NCBI GenBank assembly: GCA_039654915.1
Contig: CM077597.1
Span: 25,332,001-25,396,000 of the forward strand
Source: Aquilaria yunnanensis
Lineage: Eukaryota > Streptophyta > Magnoliopsida > Malvales > Thymelaeaceae
Length of the DNA stretch: 64,000 nt
Direction: 5' to 3'
Of this stretch, positions 57,484-64,000 are shown one piece after another (within the stretch, counting starts at the first letter, position 1; the number at the start of each line of letters is the position of its first letter). The translations under genes and the position numbers were made by a program. Under the pieces are notes generated by a model. That model did not search any database and was not told where the DNA came from. It saw only the letters and a program-made list of their open reading frames with translations.

Positions 57484-57890
57484 CTTGTGTAATTATTACT
57501 GCAATCCTGGACATTGGGCTAGGGAATACCCAAGGATTAGGCAAGAGCAATGCCAAAGAAGGGCCGAAGCCTTAGGGGCCGAGAATGCGCCTACTGAGGC
57601 CTTTGTCCAGCCACATGCTTTTACATTGTCTAGCCAGACACCCAGAGAGCCGACAACTATGTAAGATAGCTTTAATGTTTAGGATAGTAGTATTAAGATT
57701 TTGTTTGATACTGGTGCTACTATTTCTGTCATTTCTTTAAGCATGGTTGTTAAGTTAAGATTGAAGAGAACTTTAATGGATGAGATGAGATTTACTAAGA
57801 CTGTTGGGAGAAATATTATCTTTACCAATGAAATAGTTAAGGGGTATCCTTTAGAGTTAGGGGGTTGTAGGTTTTTATGTGACCTTTGAT
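57484..57890 (+). pseudogene. Zinc knuckle and protease remnant
   Basis: CNYYCNPGHWAREY (about 57486-57527) is a knuckle with altered spacing and the last Cys replaced by Tyr. LFDTGATISVISLSM (from about 57699) is a canonical DTGA aspartic protease site, followed by diverged flap sequence. A stop near 57663 breaks the link to gag. Confidence 0.65.
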
Positions 57891-58205
57891 CCTATATGAT
57901 GTTGTCCATGGAATGGATTGGTTAAGCAGGTATATGGCCTAGATTGACTGTGCAAGTTATAAGGTCATCCTTGAGAATGCCTTAGGGGTAAGTGTGACTT
58001 GCATGGGTGGTTTGGCAAGTAGTGCCAAGATCTAGCACCTCAAGTTGTTGGAGTCCATTCCCAGTATGAGTGAAGAAGAACATTACTCACTAAATGGGGT
58101 GGCAGTCAAGGAGCAACCTAAAGAAATCTTAATAGTCAATCTATTTTTAGAATTTTTTTTGTAGACCTTCTAGGGTTACCTCCAAATAGGGAGATTGAAT
58201 TCTTC

Positions 58206-58210
58206 ATACA
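58206..58210. repeat. Target site duplication ATACA, left copy
   Basis: ATACA recurs at 59001-59005, flanking the solo LTR. Confidence 0.85.
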
Positions 58211-59000
58211 TGGTGGCCTGCGGCGGCTTCATCATGTGCCATTGTACGGGTACGGAAGACTTCTGATGGAGGAGAGCAGTTTTGGAGAAGATTCCCCAGT
58301 GGAACGTACCTAAAATACTCCAGAAAACACAGGTCAAGAGGTCCCCGGTGTGTATTCCCGGGGAGGAGCCTCCGACGCCCAAGTCAGTATTTTCAGATAA
58401 TTGGTTTACGTGTTTTTTTGTGTATTCAAAGAGAACTCTTTTTCTTCTCCACCTTACCCCGCTAGGACGCTTTCTGGGTATTTTATAAAGGAGGCGTACA
58501 GAAGCCATTTTCCTCTTGTGGTCGCTCCAGATCAAGACACGTGTCCGGTGGGATGCGATCCCTGTTTTCCGGGAGCGAAGGGACGTTTATCTCAGCAAAG
58601 GTCGCCTGGTTGACAGCCTAGGCATTCCGAGAGTGTCGTATCAAGACGTCCCTCTGATGGCGTACTCCAGTGATAGCGTGTCAGAATGTACTTGGGGGAC
58701 AACTTTTATGGGGAGGTGTCAGAGGCTCCTTAAATGCTTTGTTCGTACCTTCCGAGGTTACTCTGACGTCTCGGGTAATGTATTCCCCGATGATGGGTCC
58801 TCTGAGGGATACCCCCGTTTCCGAAGGGGCTCTGATCTCTCTACCGAGGTTGGTCTTACCATTTCCCAAGGAAGCGAATTCCCTACATTAGGCCAGGGGG
58901 ATCGTTCATCCTTCCGACCTCGGCTGGCTGTTTACCTCTGGTGAAGTCGGTACTCCGTCAGACCTGGGAGCTCAACCAGTGATGGGCACCTCGGCTATCA
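58211..59000 (-). mobile_element. Solo LTR of the Tat-like family (third member)
   Basis: 790 bp, TGGTGGCCTGCGGCGG to CACCTCGGCTATCA, with target duplication ATACA. It shares 'gaggagcctccgacgcccaa' followed by 'gtca', a TATAAAGG motif (near 58492) and the 'tcggctatca' terminus with TatA. Orientation is set by analogy with TatA. Removing it restores gypsy text (PPNREIEF) to the downstream RT region. Confidence 0.8.
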
Positions 59001-59039
59001 ATACACTTACAGCTTAAGGGAAAACCGATTCCATACCCC

Positions 59040-60325
59040 TATATTGGATGTCAACATCTAAAATGGATAAGCTAAAAATATAGTTAGAAGAACTGCTTGA
59101 GAAGGACTTTAGAAGGCTTAACATTTCCCCGTGGGTGCCCCAGTGTTGTTTGTGAAGAAGTAAGATAGAACCTTACATTTGTGTATACATTACAAAAAAT
59201 TAAATGCAATAACTGCCAAGAACAAATATCCATAGCCCAGGATCAATGACTTATTTAATAGGTTAAAAGTGGCAAAGCTCTTTTCTAAAATAGACCTAAG
59301 GTCTAGATACTTCTAAATAAGAGTAAGGGAATAAGATATCCCGAAAACTGCATTCAGGACTAGCTATGGGCAATATGAGTACACAGTTATGCCTTTTGGG
59401 GTGACAAATGCTCTAACAGTGTTCATGGGTGCCATGAATCAAAATTTTAAACTCTACCAAGATCAGTTTGTTGAGGTGTTCATTGATGATATTTTAGTGT
59501 ACTCTAAGACTCTCCAAGAACATGAGGAACATTTAAGGGTAACTTTGCAAGTGCTTAAAAATAACCTATATTATGCAAAACTATCTAAGTGCCAAGTTTA
59601 GGCAAGTGAGATTCCGTTCCTTAGGCATATTATAAATGCTCGAGGACTAAATATTGACCTAGAAAAGGTAAAAGCAGTGGTAGAGTAGAAATGCTCAACA
59701 ATTGTAATTGAAATTTGAAGTTTCTTGGGGTTGACAGGCTATTACCAATGTTCATTAAAAAATTCTCTGTGACAGCTTCGTCGTTGACTGCCTTGACAAA
59801 AAAAGCATAGAAGTTCATCTAAACTTTTAAGTGTGAAGAAAGTTTCCAAAAGTTTAAGAAAAGGTTAACTTCTGCTCCTATCTTAATCCTACCAGATCCG
59901 TATAAGACATTTGTGGTCTATACTAATGCATCTGGGTCAGGATTAGGATGTGTGTTCATGTAGGACAAGTAAGTGATTGTATATGGGTCTAGGCAATTAA
60001 GGCCTAACGAATTGAACTACTAGGTGCATGATCTTGAATTGGCAGCCATTGTATTTACCTTAAAGCTTCGGTGACATTACCTTATGGGAATGTCCTTTAA
60101 GTTCTTTATAGACCATAAGAGTCTAAAATATTTTTTTACCCATAAGGAATTAAACATAAAGCAAAGAAGGTGGATTGAGTATATCAAGGATTATGGTTGC
60201 TCAATAGACCATTGTTTAGGTAAAGGCAATGTAGTTGTCAATGCATTGAGCCATAAGTACTCTAGGGTGATTATTTCGAAGGATCAAGTTGCTAGTACCT
60301 TAGAAGGTTCTAACATGAAATAGTT
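59040..60325 (+). pseudogene. Reverse transcriptase and RNase H remnant
   Basis: RT blocks: [18 protein letters not shown] and [20 protein letters not shown] (59389-59601; FIDD active site intact), then [15 protein letters not shown]. RNase H: YTNASGSGLG (first D changed to N) and FFIDHKSLKYFFTHKELN, RRWIEYIKDYG, then VVNALSHKYS (A-D-A-L-S-R site altered to NALSHK). Several stops break the frame (such as after SKCQV at 59599). Confidence 0.75.
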
Positions 60326-60569
60326 CTCGGTCCTGTATGAAATTTGCCAGGATTGGGAAAAGGCTCAAGTCATGGTCTTGGAAATTCAGTCAACTTGGTT
60401 GGCTACAATTAAAGAATCCCAAGACAAGGACATAAACTTGAAGAAAATTTTTGGGGAGGAAAGGCATGGTATTGTGCTGAAGGAATTTCAATACAAGGAT
60501 GGGTTACTTTATTATGATGCCTGACTCTATGAGCCAAATGATTTAAGGTAACAAGTGTTGTAGGAGGCA

Positions 60570-61615
60570 CATATTAGTAAGCTTAACATTCACCCTGGTG
60601 TGAATAAGATGTACCATGACCTTAGGACTCATTTCTTGTGGCCAATGTTTAAGAGGGACATATATGAATACGTGTCTAACACCCTCACTTGTCAAATGGT
60701 GAAGGCAGAGCACCAAAAGCCATCAAGAATGTTGCAAAGTTTACCCCTCCCGGAAAGAAGGTGGGGATCCATCACCATGGACTTTTGTGTTGGGCTACCC
60801 AATACAAAAAGTCAGCATGACTTAATATTGGTGGTAGTGGTGGATAGGTTGACAAAATCTGCACATTTTATCTCCATTAAGATCATATACACCATGGAGA
60901 AGTTGGCCCAATTATATGTTCGGGAAGTCATGAGACTCCATGGAATCCCTGATCAAATTATATATGATAAAGTTCCTCATTTTTCTTAAGGTTCTAGAAT
61001 GTCTTTTAAAAGGCTATGGGTTCCACTATGAACCTAAGCACTGCTTATCACCCATAAACTGATGGGAAAACTGAGCGGGTGGTCCAAACCTTGGAAGACA
61101 TGTTACGAAGTTGTGTGATGGATTTTAGAGGGGATTGGGACCAACACCTGCCTTTGATTGAGTTTGCTTATAATAATAGCTATCAAGAAGTTGTTAAGAT
61201 GACACCCTATGAAGCTGTGTATGGGCATAAGTGCGTGAAGGCTCATTGTTGAGCAAATAAGGTAGATGAAGTGGTTGTTGGCCTAGAAATTACTGCCTAA
61301 ACCATAACAATGATTAAGTTCATCCAAGCAAGGATCAAAGCTGCATCAAACCAGCAAGCCAAGTATGCCATTGTGTGAAGGAAAAACTTGGAATTTGATG
61401 TAGGAGACAAAGTACTCCTTAAGGTTTCCCTAATGAAGGGAGTGGCTAGATTTGGCCAAAAGGGTAAGTTATCTCCAAGGTATATTGGTCCTTTTGAAAT
61501 CCTTAAAAGCATAGATAAAGTAGCTTATTGGTTGGCCTTGTCACCAAATTTGGCCCATGTTCACAATGTCTTCTATATAAGTTCACTAAGGAAATGTATT
61601 GTGAATCTCAGGTAA
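60570..61615 (+). pseudogene. Integrase remnant
   Basis: The HHCC finger is degraded (HPGVNKMYHDLRTHFLWPMF, then NTLTCQMVKAEHQKPS). The core has MDFCVGLPNTKSQHDLILVV and LYVREVMRLHGIPDQIIYDK, where the second catalytic D lies in YDKVP instead of SDR. After stops comes 'TAYHP.TDG.TER' in broken form near 61040. The C-terminal part is LEFDVGDKVLLKVS and GKLSPRYIGPFEI (61388-61615), the GPY/F-type module of plant chromoviruses. Confidence 0.75.
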
Positions 61616-61680
61616 ATGTTAGCCCCATCAATCATACCAATAATAGAGGACCTAAGTTACGAAGAGTACCCCATTAAGTT

Positions 61681-61683
61681 TCT
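61681..61683. repeat. Presumed 3-bp target site of the CACTA element
   Basis: TCT precedes CACTACTA. CACTA elements make 3-bp duplications, but the partner lies outside the window. Confidence 0.35.
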
Positions 61684-61696
61684 CACTACTAAAAAA

Positions 61697-61960
61697 ATGC
61701 CATTTTCCAATGGCCAAAATTTCCAACTGCTCGGCCATTGGAAAATTCCAACACAATGAGCCGTTGGAAAAATGATAGATGAATTTCCAACGGTCTGGCC
61801 ATTGGAAAACTTAAGATCATATTTTCCAATGGCCTAGCCGTTGGAAATTTCAAATGCATTGAGCCGTTGGAAAACAAAATATTGGGAATTTCAAAAAATT
61901 CAATTTCCAATGGCTTGGCCACTAAAAATTTACAACGCGAGGCCATTGGAAACTCTCACA
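61697..61960. repeat. CACTA subterminal repeats
   Basis: About a dozen copies of the core TTGGAAA or its complement TTTCCAA, most preceded by GGCCA or AGCCG (for example 'ggccattggaaaa', 'gagccgttggaaa', 'atttccaacggtctggcc'), occur in alternating orientation, some forming hairpins. They are likely transposase binding sites. Confidence 0.75.
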
Positions 61961-62389
61961 TTGGAAATTGAATTTTTTTCTTATTTATACTTATATATTT
62001 CACTGATATTTATATTCATATATATTCATATTGATATATTTATATACATTTATATAACGTTCATATGTATATTGATATTTCATTTATATAATATAATAAT
62101 GTAATAATAACAATAATTATAATATAGTTGTGTGTGTAAATATAGTTATTATATTATAAACATATGTCTAATTAGACATACTAATCTAGCTCTAATTCCC
62201 TATATATAACCCACAATTCAATAAATAAATTGATTAATTTGCCCCTGGACCAAAACTCACCCTCACTCTTAAAAACTCACCTCAACCGCCGCTTTTGCCA
62301 CCGCCATTGCCGTCTTCTCCTCCGATGAACCGTCACCACCTCCAGATCTTATAGTCATCATCCACCTCCATATCTCACAGCTGTTCAGC

Positions 62390-62680
62390 TCTGGATCTCG
62401 TCGGATCTTGTCGTCACCCACTTTATCTCGCCGATCACAAACTAGATCCCGTCATCAGCATTAGATCTTGTCGATCACCCGCCAAATCTTGTCAATCACT
62501 CGCTGGATCTCATTGATCACCTGCCGGATCTCGTCACCACCTGCCGGATCTCGTCGTTACCCATCGGATCTCATCGATCAGCCACTGGATCTCATTGTCA
62601 CCCTCCAGATCTCATCGTCACCCGCCAGATCTCATCAATCTGCCATTGGATCTCTTCGATCACCTACCGGATCTTACTTC
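62390..62680. repeat. Degenerate minisatellite, 20-21-bp unit
   Basis: Repeated units such as 'cggatctcgtcaccacctgc' and 'agatctcatcgtcacccgcc' run for about 14 copies, all sharing GGATCTC/AGATCTC. They keep a frame over 62468-62683, but the repeat composition argues against a gene. Confidence 0.7.
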
Positions 62681-62734
62681 TAATCATTTCCTCCAAGTGC
62701 GTCTTTATTGCTTCCGAATAGAAAAAAGTGTCTG

Positions 62735-63400
62735 CAATAAAATATAAATGTGTCTAATATAGTATGTGGAAGTATCTACAAAGTAATATAAAAAAAATTA
62801 TTATAAGGTTAAATTAAAAGTGTCTAAAGATATGAGAATAAGTGTCTGATTGAATATTGTAAAATGTCTAAGTAAATATGTAAAAGTGTCTGAACAAAAA
62901 TTAATAGAATTATTGAACAAAAAATGACAGAATCAACTTGTGAACAATTTATTATATTTAAAATATAATAAAAAAAGTGTCTGAATCAATAAGTAAAATT
63001 GTCTAATTAAATATTGAAAAATGTCTAAAGAAATATATAAAAGTGTCTGAACAAAAAATGACAGAATCAACTTATGAACAATTTGTTATCTTTAAAATAT
63101 AATTAAAAAAAGTGTCTGAACCAATAAGGAAAAATGTCTGACTGAATATTAAAAAATGTCTAAAGAAATATATAAAAGTATCTGATTAAATAACGTGTGA
63201 ACAATATGTTATCTTTCAGAAAATAACTATTTGAAATAATTTTAAAAAAATGTCTGATTAAATATGTAAAAGTGTTCAAATAATAATGAAAAAATGTCTA
63301 AATATTTAGAGAAGTGCTTAAATAAAGGTATATGATTCAATGAATGAAGAAATGTCTAAATAAAAGTTTAAAAATGTCTAAAGTACAACATAAAAGTGTT
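62735..63400. repeat. AT-rich array with dispersed (A/G)TGTCT(A/G)A motifs
   Basis: The motif (A)GTGTCTGAA or AATGTCTAA recurs about every 20-40 bp, over twenty times, always in the same orientation. It is embedded in AT-rich sequence with a long near-repeat (about 62915-62975 and 63041-63120). It looks like an internal array of the CACTA element. Confidence 0.65.
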
Positions 63401-63403
63401 TGG

Positions 63404-63410
<7 letters not shown>

Positions 63411-63470
<60 letters not shown>
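63411..63470. repeat. (TA)30 microsatellite
   Basis: A perfect TA dinucleotide run of about 60 bp. Open frames that cross it are artefacts of the repeat. Confidence 0.95.
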
Positions 63471-63473
<3 letters not shown>

Positions 63474-63479
63474 CTTTTG

Positions 63480-64000
63480 AAAAACAAATCAATCTATGCG
63501 AATCATCTGCCTTTTCTCCCTCTCTGCCGCCGCCTCCCTCCACAGCCGCCGCCTCCCTCCACGCACGTTTGCCTTGCCCATCCACCTCGTCGGCCTCACC
63601 TTGGATTGCCTCAGACCGCTGCGGCCTCATCTTAGAACACACCATCTCTCCTCCGATCGCACCACCTTGCTCGTTCGCCTCTTCGGCCTCGCCTCGAATC
63701 ACCTGGGATCATGCGGCCTCATCTTGGATCACGCTGTCTCTCCTTCAATCGCACCGCCTTGCCTCGGTTATCGTTGGATGTGATCACGACACCTCACCCC
63801 GCCTTGGATGTTGGTGCGTGATGGAGATTGGTGCGTGACAAAGATTGGTTCACGATAGAGATCGATGCGCCTCTAGATTTGTGCTCGATGAAGATCAGTG
63901 CACGATGGAGATTTGAGTCTGCCGCAACGATCATCGATTGCAGCGATGAGAGAGAAAGAGAAAGAGAAGCGGTGGTAAGAGGGAAGAAGGTAGAGAAACT
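63480..64000. other. GC-richer stretch inside the CACTA element, no gene supported
   Basis: It contains tandem-like 'cgcctcggcctcg' and 'cctcatcttgg' segments (63540-63790), then GATGGAGATTGGTGC-type repeats (63820-63920) and a GA-rich end. Several frames are open for 80-165 codons, but the composition is repetitive and no domain is recognisable. Confidence 0.4.

Larger units (their letters stand above)
52231..61683 (+). mobile_element. Degenerate Ty3/gypsy element (Tekay/Del-like), 3' LTR outside window
   Basis: It comprises an LTR, primer binding site, gag, protease, RT, RNase H and integrase in the standard gypsy order on the plus strand, all with stops and frameshifts. It inserted into the copia element at 52231. 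It has itself received a solo LTR (54963-56394), a Tat-type solo LTR (58211-59000) and a CACTA transposon (61684). Clade is inferred from RT/integrase wording and LTR length; no chromodomain can be confirmed because the CACTA insertion falls at that point. Confidence 0.75.
61684..64000. mobile_element. CACTA (En/Spm-type) transposon, left end; right end beyond window
   Basis: The terminus reads CACTACTAAAAAAATGCC, followed within 300 bp by many copies of a subterminal motif in both orientations, the usual arrangement for transposase binding in CACTA elements. No transposase frame is visible in the 2.3 kb available. The interior is low-complexity sequence, which may mean a non-autonomous element or simply the 5' part. 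It interrupts the gypsy element immediately after its integrase. Confidence 0.7.

Noticed and set aside
62735..63400. CRISPR-like array because of short regularly repeated motifs
   Set aside because: The repeats are only 7-9 bp, the spacing is irregular and the context is a plant CACTA transposon.
63344..63838. Open frame of 164 codons through the (TA) tract, and the opposite-strand frame 63337-63702
   Set aside because: Both contain a long Tyr-Ile repeat produced only by the TA microsatellite, and no domain or codon signal lies outside it.

Overview
This window is nuclear DNA from a seed plant, almost certainly an angiosperm. It holds L1-type LINE, Ty1/copia, Ty3/gypsy, CACTA and Stowaway-like elements, GT-AG introns, and plant-style TATA boxes and poly(A) signals. 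No bacterial features, rRNA, tRNA or CRISPR array were seen. Well over 90% is transposable element. Only one gene looks like a host gene (37900-39775), so the region resembles pericentromeric or other heterochromatic plant sequence. The species cannot be named from the sequence alone.

Layout. (1) 1-756 is the end of an LTR whose left part still codes for a polyprotein tail. (2) About 800-21275 is one old, broken LINE split by a solo LTR-like insert (4837-5396), a TIR transposon (5496-7233) and an 11-kb minus-strand LTR retrotransposon (8656-19614, target duplication TGGCC). (3) 21636-28990 is a complete, young Ty3/gypsy element with 985-bp LTRs differing at 3 sites, target duplication GTCTT, and an open 1588-codon gag-pol frame that ends inside the 3' LTR; it is probably CRM-like. 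(4) 29615-37242 (TatA) sits inside a Stowaway-like MITE. (5) 37900-39775 is a two-exon host-type gene of unknown function with an apparent 1-nt frameshift. (6) 40322-47974 (TatB) is a second element of the TatA family. (7) 48368-52230 is a decayed copia element. It is interrupted at 52231 by a decayed Tekay/Del-like gypsy element, which in turn carries a solo LTR (54963-56394), a Tat-family solo LTR (58211-59000) and the start of a CACTA transposon (61684 to window end).

The most unusual system is the TatA/TatB pair. Both have intact LTR ends, 5-bp target duplications and a TGGCGCC primer binding site, yet both lack gag, protease and reverse transcriptase and keep only RNase H/integrase remnants on the minus strand. 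On the opposite strand, between pol and the 3' LTR, each carries a four-exon gene with its own TATA box and three short GT-AG introns. In TatB this gene is uninterrupted (747 codons after splicing: a Putative-gypsy-type-transposon-like N-terminal domain, a basic/low-complexity linker, then a coiled coil). In TatA it is decaying (two frameshifts and one stop). This looks like a non-autonomous retrotransposon family that carries an antisense, spliced protein gene.

All identifications come from reading motifs by eye. No database search, alignment program or phylogeny was run, and divergence figures are hand counts or estimates.
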